Positions 17,446-25,840 of a stretch of DNA of 64,000 bases are shown piece after piece (the first letter of the stretch is position 1; each line of letters opens with the position of its first letter). The stretch comes from Tectiglobus sp965224045 (lineage in GTDB: Bacteria; Pseudomonadota; Alphaproteobacteria; Rhizobiales; Hyphomicrobiaceae). Below the pieces are notes generated by a model. It saw only the letters and a program-made list of their open reading frames with translations, made no database searches and was not told the DNA's origin. The stretch is taken from the NCBI GenBank assembly GCA_965224045.1, contig CBDCYD010000015.1, positions 248,001 through 312,000 on the forward strand. Reading direction: 5' to 3'. The position numbers and the translations under genes are program-made.

Positions 17446-18792
17446 ATGACAGTGAATAAATTCACACGACGTGGCGTGCTCAAGGGTACAGTAGCAACCG
17501 GAGCCCTGGCCGCCGCCGGCTCCAGCACCGACCTCTTGGGTTTCGCCAAGGCCTGGGCCGCGGAAAACCCGTTTAAGCCAGAAAAAGGCGCTTCGTTGTC
17601 GCTGACGCGCTGGCGGAGGTTCGTCCAATCTGAAGACGATGCTTTCCGCGAAATTGTTGCCTCCTTTACCAAGGCAACCGGTGTCGAGGTCAAGATCGCC
17701 GAGGAGGGGCTCGACGACATCCAGCCCAAGGCATCAGTAGCTGCCAATACCGGCCAGGGCTCGGACATGTTCTGGGGCATTTTCGCATTCCCGCATTTGT
17801 TCCCCACAAAGTCGCTGGATATGACGGATGCTGCTGACTATCTCGGCAAGAAATATGGCGGTTGGAGCGATGCCGCTATCGTCTATGGCCGTGGCTCAGG
17901 CAAGAAGTGGGTGTGTATGCCGGTTGGCATCGTTGGCAACTACATCAACTTCCGCCGTTCGTCGATCGAGAAAGCCGGCTTCAAGGAAGTTCCTGAGACG
18001 ACCGATGGTTTCCTTGACATGATGACGGCACTCAAGGGCCAGGGCACGCCCGGTGGGTTCGCCCTTGGTAACGCATCCGGCGATGGCAACTCATGGGTCC
18101 ACTGGCTGCTGTGGTCACACGGTGGCAAGTTGATCGATGAAAACGACAAGGTGGCGATCGACAGTCCAGAGACACGCGCCGCGTTGGAATACGGAAAGAA
18201 GCTCTATGAAGCCTCTGCACCCGGTACGATCTCGTGGAACGACTCCTTCAACAACAAGGCATTCCTGTCCGGCCAGATCCATGTGACAAACAATGGTATT
18301 TCGATATACGCCGCGGCTCAGCGGAATGCGGCCAACGGCGACGCGACGGCCAAGGAGGTCGCCGACGACATGGATCACGCCTACTACCCGATAGGGCCCG
18401 TCGGCAAGCCGACCGAATTCCAGGCCGTGTTCCCGGTCATGGGCATGAACTACACGAAGTACCCAAACGCGGTCAAAGCGTTCGTCACGTATTGGATGGA
18501 AGCAGAGCAGTACAACAAGTGGATCTCAGCGTCGGTTGGCTATGTGACCCACACGCTCAAGGCCTACGACGACAATCCGGTTTGGACCGAAGATCCCAAA
18601 CGCAAAGTATTCCGTGACGCTGGAAATCGGACCTTGCCATTTGGTTATCCCGGCACGATCGGCGAGAAAGCGGCGGCTGCCATGGCCGATTTCATCCTCG
18701 TCAACATGTTTGCCAATTATGCGTCGGGGCGCATGGACGCTGACGCGGCAATCAAACAAGCAGCCCGTCAAACATCGCGCATCTACCGCTAG
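17446..18792 (+). CDS. ABC transporter extracellular solute-binding protein, Tat-exported
   Basis: A 448-residue family-1 type solute-binding protein. The N-terminus has a twin-arginine signal, TRRGVLKGTVATGALAAAG, with probable cleavage near AKAWA; export in folded form is therefore likely. The mature part contains the usual features of carbohydrate binders: FREIVASFTKATGVEVKIA, WGIFAFPHLFPTK, and near the end the long helical segment DADAAIKQAA. A good Shine-Dalgarno AGGAGGA precedes ATG 17446. It lies 58 bases after the ATPase gene. Ligand unknown, but the neighbouring dehydrogenase and lactonase suggest a sugar, polyol or sugar acid. Confidence 0.9.
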   Translation: MTVNKFTRRGVLKGTVATGALAAAGSSTDLLGFAKAWAAENPFKPEKGASLSLTRWRRFVQSEDDAFREIVASFTKATGVEVKIAEEGLDDIQPKASVAANTGQGSDMFWGIFAFPHLFPTKSLDMTDAADYLGKKYGGWSDAAIVYGRGSGKKWVCMPVGIVGNYINFRRSSIEKAGFKEVPETTDGFLDMMTALKGQGTPGGFALGNASGDGNSWVHWLLWSHGGKLIDENDKVAIDSPETRAALEYGKKLYEASAPGTISWNDSFNNKAFLSGQIHVTNNGISIYAAAQRNAANGDATAKEVADDMDHAYYPIGPVGKPTEFQAVFPVMGMNYTKYPNAVKAFVTYWMEAEQYNKWISASVGYVTHTLKAYDDNPVWTEDPKRKVFRDAGNRTLPFGYPGTIGEKAAAAMADFILVNMFANYASGRMDADAAIKQAARQTSRIYR

Positions 18793-18972
18793 CTGCGCGA
18801 CACCAGACGAGAGGAGCAAGCAGGGATAGCCCTGCTTGCACTACGGATTTCCGTTCCCAAGCTTGACCTAGGATCTGCGTGACTTTCTGCAATCTGCAAA
18901 CCGGTAACGTGGGAGCCGACGAGTCACCGGCCCTCTAAGAAGCAGGCACCCCCCTTAAGAATCGGACGCCTC

Positions 18973-19938
18973 ATGGCTGAAATCAGCGCAATCCAGTCAC
19001 CTCAGCCATCTGCGGCTCCCCACGACGATCGCAGTCTTTGGGAACGACTGAAATACGACCGGAACTACCTTGGCTTCTGGTTCATGTTTCCAGCGATGGC
19101 GTTCCTACTGCTGTTCCTGGCCTATCCCCTGGTGCTCGGCATCTACATGAGCTTCACCGATGTCCGCATCGGTCGACCCGGACAATTCATCGGCGTCGAG
19201 AACTACCAGTGGATGTTCGACGATCCGGTCTTTTGGCTGTCGGTATTCAACACCTTGCTCTACACGATCGTGGCGAGTGCGCTGAAGTTCGCCATCGGAC
19301 TTTATCTGGCTTTGCTGTTAAACAAGCATATGCCGTTCAAGGCGATGATCCGCGCCATCATCCTGATCCCGTTTATTGTCCCGACCGTGCTGTCGGCCAT
19401 TGCTTTTTGGTGGATCTACGACCCTCAATTCTCGATCATTTCGTGGTCGCTGCGTCAGATGGGCTTGATCGACACGAACATCAATTTTCTGGGTGAACCG
19501 AACAACGCACGTGCCTCCGTCATTTTTGCCAATGTCTGGCGTGGCGTGCCGTTCATTGCAATCACCCTGCTTGCCGGCCTGCAGACCGTGTCGCCGTCTC
19601 TCTACGAGGCTGCGACGCTTGACGGTGCCTCGTCCTGGCAACGCTTCCGCTATATCACGTATCCGCTACTGACCCCGATTATCGCGGTTGTCATGACGTT
19701 TTCGGTTCTGTTCACGTTCACCGACTTCCAGCTCATCTGGGTCTTGACACGCGGCGGCCCGGTCGATGCCACGCACCTAATGGCCACGCTTAGCTACCAG
19801 TGGGGCATTCTGGGTGGTAAACTTGGAGAGGGCGCCGCGGTGGCGGTCGCGATGATCCCGTTCCTACTCGCCTGTATCATGATTTCATGGTTCGGCCTGC
19901 AACGGCGCAAGTGGCAGCAGGGGTCCGACAATGACTGA
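18973..19938 (+). CDS. ABC transporter permease (MalF/UgpA type)
   Basis: A 321-residue inner-membrane protein with six predicted transmembrane helices; the first is FMFPAMAFLLLFLAYPLVLG. The cytoplasmic EAA loop that contacts the ATPase reads YEAATLDGASSWQRFRYITY. It pairs with the next gene as the two halves of the channel. A 180-base gap separates it from the binding-protein gene; within it no clear terminator is visible. The start ATG at 18973 gives a short disordered N-terminus before the first helix. Confidence 0.93.
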   Translation: MAEISAIQSPQPSAAPHDDRSLWERLKYDRNYLGFWFMFPAMAFLLLFLAYPLVLGIYMSFTDVRIGRPGQFIGVENYQWMFDDPVFWLSVFNTLLYTIVASALKFAIGLYLALLLNKHMPFKAMIRAIILIPFIVPTVLSAIAFWWIYDPQFSIISWSLRQMGLIDTNINFLGEPNNARASVIFANVWRGVPFIAITLLAGLQTVSPSLYEAATLDGASSWQRFRYITYPLLTPIIAVVMTFSVLFTFTDFQLIWVLTRGGPVDATHLMATLSYQWGILGGKLGEGAAVAVAMIPFLLACIMISWFGLQRRKWQQGSDND

Positions 19939-19995
19939 TCGACGGGCCGAATTTGCGCGGAAGCCGGTCGCGGTTGCACTTGCGCGGAGACCACT

Positions 19996-20919
19996 ATGAC
20001 CGAAGCTGTAACCAAGCCATCACTTGCGGGACGAGGACAGGACGCAAAGACCGTCGGCGACGACACCGAGGGCATGGACTATCTTGAAACGCTGCCGCGG
20101 CGCGTGGTGACAACGTACCTGCCGTTGTTCATCATCATGTTTGTGCTGCTGTTTCCGTTTTATTGGATGGCGCTGACTTCGGTGAAGCCTGACACTGAAC
20201 TGTTGGATCTGGAAAACAACAATCCGTTCTGGACCCTCTCGCCAACGCTCAAGCACTACTACGCGCTGCTGTTTGAAACGCAGTATCCGATATGGCTCTG
20301 GAACACGATGCTAGTGGCCATCGTGTCGACCATTCTTTCGCTGATCGCCAGCGTGTTTGCTGCCTATGCGATCGTCAGGCTGCGTTACAAGGGTTCGCAA
20401 ACGGTGGGCGGACTGATTTTCCTGGCCTATCTGGTGCCGCCGTCAATCCTGTTTATTCCCTTGTCGACTGTAGTCTATCAATACGGTCTCTTCGATACCT
20501 CGTTTGCACTGATCCTGACCTACCCCACCATTCTCATTCCATTCTCTACGTGGCTGCTGATGGGGTATTTCCGCTCGATTCCCTTCGAGCTAGAGGAGTG
20601 CGCCCTGATCGATGGGGCATCGCGCTGGCAGATACTCACACAGATCATTCTCCCACTCGCCGTGCCCGGCCTTATCTCGGCGTTCATCTTCTGCTTCACG
20701 CTGTGCTGGAATGAGTACATCTACGCGCTGACCTTCATTTCCTCTACAGAAAACAAAACCGTGCCGGTGGCGATCGTGACGTCGTTCACCGACGGCGACG
20801 CCTACCGCTGGGGGTCAATCATGGCTGGAGCTTTGTTCGGATCGCTGCCGCTGGTGATCCTCTATGCCTTCTTTGTTGAGCACTATGTCTCGGCGATGAC
20901 TGGCGCAGTAAAGGAATAG
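19996..20919 (+). CDS. ABC transporter permease (MalG/UgpE type)
   Basis: A 307-residue membrane protein with six predicted helices (first YLPLFIIMFVLLFPFYWMAL) and an EAA loop ELEECALIDGASRWQILTQI, typical of MalG-like partners. Together with the preceding permease it forms the membrane channel of the importer. Its stop codon TAG shares its final G with the GTG start of the dehydrogenase gene (TAGTG), indicating translational coupling between uptake and metabolism. Confidence 0.93.
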   Translation: MTEAVTKPSLAGRGQDAKTVGDDTEGMDYLETLPRRVVTTYLPLFIIMFVLLFPFYWMALTSVKPDTELLDLENNNPFWTLSPTLKHYYALLFETQYPIWLWNTMLVAIVSTILSLIASVFAAYAIVRLRYKGSQTVGGLIFLAYLVPPSILFIPLSTVVYQYGLFDTSFALILTYPTILIPFSTWLLMGYFRSIPFELEECALIDGASRWQILTQIILPLAVPGLISAFIFCFTLCWNEYIYALTFISSTENKTVPVAIVTSFTDGDAYRWGSIMAGALFGSLPLVILYAFFVEHYVSAMTGAVKE

Positions 20920-22028
20920 TGCAGGTGACGCAGGATCGTGAGTCTGAAGTGCCGGTGATTGCCGTATTTCCCGGTGATGGTATCGGCAAGGAGGTGATGG
21001 CCTCTGCCGTCCAAACCCTGGAAGTCCTGGAGCGCCGCTTCAATTTTGGGCTGGCCAAGGTCCATCATCAAGGTGGTGCCGAGTATTATCGCGAGACCGG
21101 TCGCGACTTGCCTGATGGTGCGTTTGAGGCCGCACGTCAGTCCGATGCGATTTTGTTCGGCGCAATGGGTTTGCCCGACGTACGCCTTCCAGATGGCACC
21201 GAAGTAGCTCCGCATCTGGCCATGCGAGATGCGTTTGGCCTGTTCGCCGGCGTGCGTCCGGTTAAGAAATATCCCAACACACCCAGTCCGCTCAGTGATC
21301 CGCGCGCCGAGAACATCGATTTGATCATCCTACGCGAGTCGACCGAGGGCCTGTTCGCCTCACGCGGAAAAGGAACAGTGGAGGATGATCGTATTGCGCG
21401 TGACACAATGGTCATCACGCGCGAGACGTCGGAGAAGCTTTTTGAGGTCGCGTTTTCCCTTGCACGGCGGAGAAAGAAGCGCGGTGTCGGTAAGAACCTC
21501 GTGACGTGTGTCGACAAATCCAACGTTTTCGTATCAATGGCTTTCTTTCGTAAGATCTTCGATGAGATTGCCGGTTCCAATTCAGATGTTTCGGCGTCAC
21601 ATTATTATGTCGACGCGGCCGCTCTCGACCTCGTGCGCAAACCTTGGGATTTCGATGTTATGGTCATGGAGAACATGCTCGCAGACATTCTCTCCGATCT
21701 TGGAGGAGGTCTCGTCGGCGGCATGGGCATGGCGCCTTGTGCGGAGATCGGCCTTGAGCATGCTCTGTTTCAACCAGCCCACGGTTCTGCGCCCGACATT
21801 GCGGGAAAAAATAAGGCAAACCCCACCGCCATGCTTGTGTCGACTGCCATGATGCTCGAGTGGCTTGGAACGCGACGCGACGACGAAGCCTTATTGCGGG
21901 CCGGAGAGGCCCTAGATCAGGCCGTGAATCAGGCCTATGCAGACGCGGCCGTGCACCCGTTCGAGTTCGGCGGCCATACCGGGACGACCGCGTTTACGGA
22001 TGCGGTGATTGATCGGATCATCGCATGA
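20919..22028 (+). CDS. Isocitrate/isopropylmalate dehydrogenase family enzyme (tartrate/malate dehydrogenase-like)
   Basis: A 369-residue decarboxylating beta-hydroxyacid dehydrogenase. It has the N-terminal VFPGDGIGKEVMASAV, the substrate-site ILRESTEGLFASRG, metal-binding aspartates in MLADILSDLGGGLVGGMGMAP, and the cofactor loop FQPAHGSAPDIAGKNKANPTA. The His in PAHGSAPDIAG and the absence of LeuB-specific loops suggest a catabolic member acting on D-malate, tartrate or a similar hydroxyacid rather than a biosynthetic LeuB; no leucine genes are nearby. Start GTG at 20919 overlaps the permease stop by one base. The stop overlaps the ATG of the lactonase stump (ATGA). Confidence 0.88.
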   Translation: MQVTQDRESEVPVIAVFPGDGIGKEVMASAVQTLEVLERRFNFGLAKVHHQGGAEYYRETGRDLPDGAFEAARQSDAILFGAMGLPDVRLPDGTEVAPHLAMRDAFGLFAGVRPVKKYPNTPSPLSDPRAENIDLIILRESTEGLFASRGKGTVEDDRIARDTMVITRETSEKLFEVAFSLARRRKKRGVGKNLVTCVDKSNVFVSMAFFRKIFDEIAGSNSDVSASHYYVDAAALDLVRKPWDFDVMVMENMLADILSDLGGGLVGGMGMAPCAEIGLEHALFQPAHGSAPDIAGKNKANPTAMLVSTAMMLEWLGTRRDDEALLRAGEALDQAVNQAYADAAVHPFEFGGHTGTTAFTDAVIDRIIA

Positions 22029-22180
22029 CTTTAGAGCCGATTGCTCAAACGAACGATGTGCTTGGCGAAGTGCCGATCTGGTGCGAGCGGCGCAAACGTC
22101 TCTTTTGGAGCGATGTTCGGTCCTGTCATTTGCGAATTTTCGATCCAGAGGCCGGAAGCATTGAGAGCGTGGTGACCTGA
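22025..22180 (+). pseudogene. SMP-30/gluconolactonase family, N-terminal stump
   Basis: The ATG at 22025 overlaps the dehydrogenase stop (ATGA) and the frame reads LGEVPIWCERRKRLFWSDV, the metal-site opening of SMP-30/gluconolactonase proteins, then IFDPEAGSIESVVT and a stop. Only about 51 of the usual 290 or so residues remain. Sequence of IS3 type on the other strand follows at once, so an IS insertion followed by deletion probably removed the rest. The intact enzyme would open sugar lactones, in keeping with sugar or sugar-acid catabolism for this operon. Confidence 0.75.
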
Positions 22181-22315
22181 GACCTTTCTCTCATCCAGTC
22201 ATTGGCAGAGTCCCAGGTTGAAATTCTTGTCCTGCCGCCGGGCTGACGGCAAGGGATATGTGCTTGCGCCGGAACTCTTCCGGCGTCTGGTTGGCGAGCG
22301 AGGAGTGGTGCCTGT
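22181..22315 (-). pseudogene. IS3-family transposase OrfB, C-terminal remnant
   Basis: Read on the minus strand the sequence gives ECVYDRHHSSLANQTPEEFR and a short tail, matching the final residues of IS3-family integrase-type transposases. Nothing else of the element survives. It is fused to a decayed SDR gene on one side and the lactonase stump on the other, so it marks a deletion or recombination scar. Confidence 0.7.
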
Positions 22316-23043
22316 CGTATACGCACTCATGGTGGAAGCGACGAACGCAACCAGACGGCCGATGTCCACGGGCTCACCAAGCCGCCTCTTGGGAACGCGA
22401 TCCATCAGCCGTTCGCGTTGGGCAACGCCGTCAGGATCTGTGGCGTGATAGATCGGGTTAATGCCGGTGTCGATTGTCCCGCGCGCGACTGTGTTGGCTC
22501 GGATGCCAAAGGGGCAAGCTCAACCGCGAGCTGTTTGAACATCATGTCGATTCCGGCCTTGCTTGTGCAGTAAGCGCCCATCTCAGCCTTTGCGACACGG
22601 CCATGGAGAGACGAGATTCCGATCAGGGAACCGGGCGTGCCACTTTTGCGCATAGCACGGGCCGCAGCTGTTGCGAGATGATAGGCGCCATAGAGGTTGG
22701 TTCGTATGACCTGGTCGAAGTCCGCGTAAGGTGTGTCCAACAGCGATTGCCGCGTCGTGATGCCGGCGTTGTGGACAAGTACATCGAGACCACCAAAGGT
22801 GCCGTGCGCGAAATTGATCAACCGCTCACCATATGCCTGATCTCCAACATCACCTGCATGAACTTCCATATCATGACCGGACGCCCGCAGCGTTTCGCCC
22901 AGATCGTCTGCCGATTCGTCATCGCCAAGATGGTTCGCAACGATCCGCATCCCCTCGTTAGCAAGGACCTCAACAATCGCGCGTCCAATTCCGCGGGACG
23001 CACCGGAGACGACTGCGACTTTCCCCGCAATCCCGAGATCCAT
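22315..23043 (-). pseudogene. Short-chain dehydrogenase/reductase, frameshifted and truncated
   Basis: From the ATG at 23043 (GGAGAA upstream) the product has the Rossmann motif VVSGASRGIGRAIVEVLANE, NAG in LVHNAGITTRQSL, and the catalytic Ser and Tyr in ISSLHGRVAKAEMGAYCTSKAG. Near 22515 the frame shifts: similarity resumes in another frame as RVPKRRLGEPVDIGRLVAF and SAYTTG. The end is fused to the IS3 remnant. It lies on the strand opposite to the ABC operon and would have been a pathway oxidoreductase. Confidence 0.8.
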
Positions 23044-23333
23044 TTTTGTTCTCCAATAATGCTTCTGTTTATCAGTATAGCCGTTCACTCTTTTCATAAC
23101 ACCAGACCATCGGAGCGAGTTTTCGCTTTTAATGACACCGCGGATCAGGGCCTCCAACTCGTCGGCCGCCTTTAGCCCGCCTTTCTCACCGGTACCAGAG
23201 ATCATCTCTTGATCGACTTACAAGTTGAGGGCCTGTTGAGTGGGCAGGCGGGATGGTTGCCGCTGGTCGAGCGGCTTGCATGTTGCTGGCAATGATCCTC
23301 GTTGTTGATGATCGGTCGGGTGGAGCCTTTCGT

Positions 23334-24164
23334 TCAGGCGGTGGTCCCGCATAATCGGGCGTGGGCGAGAGCGAAGACATCGGCTGCTGGGCAGGCCGAG
23401 GTGAACGATATCTTGATCCTGCGTGCGCTGACGCTGACACGGGCGCCGACTTTCAAGAGTTTGAGCCGTATCGATCCGCACGTGGCTTTTGCCAACCGGG
23501 TTCCGGTAAGTGCTATGCGTCGGAGCGCCGACAGCAGCACGTAGGCCATTGCCGCAAACCACAGCCGCAACTGGTTGGCGCGCATCGTCGAGGCCGAAGT
23601 GCGATCGGCATAAAGGTCCAGCTGGCATTCCTTGATGCGGTTTTCCATGTCGCCGCGGGCGCAGTACATGTCCTCGTAAAGTGTCCGGGCGTCGACCTCA
23701 TCGGCCTTGAGTGAGGTGACGATGAAGCGCGGGTTGGTGCCGCCGTGCGTTGCCTCGGCCTTGGCAATAACCCGGCGTGATCGCGACCAGCTCTCACGTG
23801 TCGACCATTGAAAGTCGCTGAACCAGCGCATCGGCCGGCCGGTCTCGCGATGGACCTCCATAACCGCATCGAGTTCCGGTGAGATGGCATCGACCAGGCG
23901 GGCATTGCGCGCAAGCCCGAAGACGTAGTCGATAGTGTTGGCCTCACACCACGCCATTAGTCCTTCCCGGGCAAAGGCTGAATCGGCTCTCAGAATGATC
24001 CTGACCTCGGGCCAGGCTTCGCGGATCTGATCCGTTATGCGAGCAATCTCTTCGCGTGAGCCGGCTGAGGCATCAATGTTGGAGCGCCGCAGCTTGGCGG
24101 CCAGCAGGTGGCGACCGCAGAAGATGTACAGCGGCAGATAGCAATAACAGTCGTAGTAGCCGTG
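23334..24164 (-). pseudogene. IS1380-family transposase, C-terminal two thirds
   Basis: The frame runs on the minus strand from the IS3 insertion point: YYDCYCYLPLYIFCGRHLLA, RIILRADSAFAREGLMAWCE, NTIDYVFGLARNARLV, then ARGDMENRIKECQLDLYADR. These are conserved parts of IS1380 transposases, including a catalytic Asp in RADSAF and Glu in MENRIKE. The N-terminal portion lies across the intact IS3 element at 25486 onward, so a once contiguous gene has been split. Confidence 0.85.
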
Positions 24165-24237
24165 TGAACTGGCCCCCGTTTTGACCGGACACCCTGCTTA
24201 TGCAGGGAGGCTTGGGTATATCCCCAGGCACAGACAC

Positions 24238-24630
24238 ATGTCCGACGACGATTTTCAGCGGATCGAGGTGATCACGGGGACGGCCCGACGGCGACGCTGG
24301 TCGACCGAGCAGAAGCTTCGCATCATCGAGGAAAGCTACGATCCCGGTGAGACGGTGTCCGCCGTCGCACGCCGCCATGGCGTTGCGGCCAACCTTCTGT
24401 TCAGATGGCGCAGACTGATGAGCGAAGGGGGCACGAGAGCGGTGGGATCGGATGAAGAGGTGGTTGGCGCATCCGAGGTGCGCAAGCTCGAAGCACAGGT
24501 CCGCGAGCTTGAACGCCAGCTCGGGCGCAAGACCATGGAAGCCGAGATCCTGCGCGAGGCGCTTGAAAAGGCGCGGGCAAAAAAACCGACCTTGCTGTTG
24601 CGCTCTGCGAGCAAGGGAGATGGCCGGTGA
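24238..24630 (+). CDS. IS3-family transposase OrfA
   Basis: About 130 residues with an N-terminal helix-turn-helix of the HTH_Tnp_1 kind (RRWSTEQKLRIIEESYDPGE, then VARRHGVAANLLFRWRRL) that binds the terminal repeats, and a C-terminal leucine-zipper coiled coil (EVRKLEAQVRELERQLGRKT). The ATG at 24238 is chosen over an upstream start, since the HTH begins soon after. Its end overlaps the OrfB start by four bases; in this IS group an OrfAB fusion is usually made by frameshifting. Confidence 0.9.
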   Translation: MSDDDFQRIEVITGTARRRRWSTEQKLRIIEESYDPGETVSAVARRHGVAANLLFRWRRLMSEGGTRAVGSDEEVVGASEVRKLEAQVRELERQLGRKTMEAEILREALEKARAKKPTLLLRSASKGDGR

Positions 24631-25451
24631 AGACGATCGCTACGACACTCGGCGTCGCCCGCTCCCGCCTGCATGATCGCCTGAATCGGAGTGAGAAGCC
24701 GCATCTGAAGCCCTCAAGAGCGGAAGATGCGGCGGTGGTGCAGCGCATTCAGAAACTCGTCGGGGAACGCCCGACCTATGGCTACCGGCGGGTTACGGCG
24801 CTGCTGAACCGGGAATTAGTCAATGAAAACAAACCCCGCGTGAACCACAAGCGGGTCTACCGGCTGATGAAACAGCACGGTCTCCTGCTCGCTCGCCACA
24901 CCGCAGAGCGCCCCGGCCGCCGCCACGACGGCAAGGTAGTCGTGATGTGCTCGAATGTCCGCTGGTGCTCCGATGCATGCGAGTTCACGTGCTGGAACGG
25001 GGAGATTGTCCGCGTGGCGTTCGCGATCGACGCGCACGATCGAGAGATTATATCGTGGCGGGCTGTGACCGGCGGCGGGATCAGTGGAGACATGATCCGC
25101 GACATGATGCTGGACGCGGTGGAGAGTCGGTTCGCTGCCATGCGTGCGCCGCACCCGGTCGAGTGGCTGTCCGACAATGGCAGCCCCTACACCGCCAAAG
25201 CGACACGGGACTTCGCGACGGCCCTCAACCTGGTGCCAAGCTTCACGCCCGTCGCCAGCCCCGAAAGCAATGGGCTCGCGGAGGCGTTCGTGAAAACCTT
25301 CAAGCGCGACTACGTCCGGATCGCGACGATCCCGGATGCCAAAGCCGCCTTGTCATTGATCGCCGGATGGATCGAGGACTACAACGACAACCATCCACAC
25401 TCCGGGCTCAGAATGCGCTCGCCCCGCGAGCACCGAAGAGCCCATCCGTAA
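24627..25451 (+). CDS. IS3-family transposase OrfB
   Basis: About 274 residues. An N-terminal HTH_21-type region (RIQKLVGERPTYGYRRVTAL) precedes an rve/integrase-fold catalytic domain; the DDE residues are Asp in WCSDACEF, Asp in LSDNGSPYT and Glu in SPESNGLAEAFVKTFKRDY. The start is a GTG at 24627 overlapping the OrfA stop. The frame has no interruptions, so the element could still be mobile. Confidence 0.9.
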   Translation: MKTIATTLGVARSRLHDRLNRSEKPHLKPSRAEDAAVVQRIQKLVGERPTYGYRRVTALLNRELVNENKPRVNHKRVYRLMKQHGLLLARHTAERPGRRHDGKVVVMCSNVRWCSDACEFTCWNGEIVRVAFAIDAHDREIISWRAVTGGGISGDMIRDMMLDAVESRFAAMRAPHPVEWLSDNGSPYTAKATRDFATALNLVPSFTPVASPESNGLAEAFVKTFKRDYVRIATIPDAKAALSLIAGWIEDYNDNHPHSGLRMRSPREHRRAHP

Positions 25452-25485
25452 CCGCAAGGTGTCCGGTCAGACAGGGGCAACTCCA

Positions 25486-25665
25486 CCGTGGAAGAAGCGC
25501 CCTTCCTGGTGGCCATGCAGGGGATCGTCGGTGGCATCGAGGTCGATGACGATCTCATCGGGAGCTGTCGTGTGGGCGTCCAGGAACACCGCCGGAAACA
25601 GCCGCTCGATGGCACGGCCGTCATGGGCGATCTTGTGATAGCGCGACGGTGCGGTGGCCGCGCCT
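25486..25665 (-). pseudogene. IS1380-family transposase, N-terminal fragment
   Basis: On the minus strand the frame reads SRYHKIAHDGRAIERLFPAV, then PDEIVIDLDATDDPLHGHQE and GRFFHG, conserved N-terminal parts of IS1380 transposases with the first catalytic Asp in DLDATD. It stops at the IS3 insertion and resumes at 24164. The first part of the gene is missing: an IS91-like terminal repeat replaces it upstream of about 25670. Confidence 0.8.
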
Positions 25666-25687
25666 TCCTCTGGCGAATGCTCATCGC

Positions 25688-25793
25688 GCAAACGCCCGCG
25701 AGTTCCTCCACTGGAGACTTTCCGACGCCAGACACCGTGCGCATGGATAACTCCGTCCAACCGGCATCCGAAACCCTTCACAGAGGCTGACAT
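25688..25793. repeat. Orphan IS91-like terminal repeat, copy 1
   Basis: The plus strand reads CGCAAACGCCCGCGAGTTCC (GTTC at 25702-25705), the same end as the two IS91-like elements at 36.9 and 48.0 kb, and continues with a stretch containing GGCATCCGAAACCCTTCACA that closely matches 48085-48110. It lies immediately downstream of the large caspase-like gene. No transposase is attached, so it is a scar or a shared target sequence. Confidence 0.5.
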
Positions 25794-25840
25794 GCGTCGT
25801 TGTTAGCTACGCCGACCAGCGCGCTCGAATGCAAACTGTC

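Larger units (their letters stand above)
24165..25485 (+). mobile_element. IS3-family insertion sequence, apparently intact, nested in an IS1380 element
   Basis: The element is 1321 bp. Left end TGAACTGGCCCCCGTTTTGA and the complement of the right end, TGGAGTTGCCCCTGTCTGAC, form imperfect inverted repeats. A 5-bp duplication CCGTG flanks it (24160-24164 and 25486-25490). The inserted site lies within the IS1380 transposase codons for FHG-YYDC, which rejoin exactly once the element is removed. Both transposase frames are intact. Confidence 0.9.
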
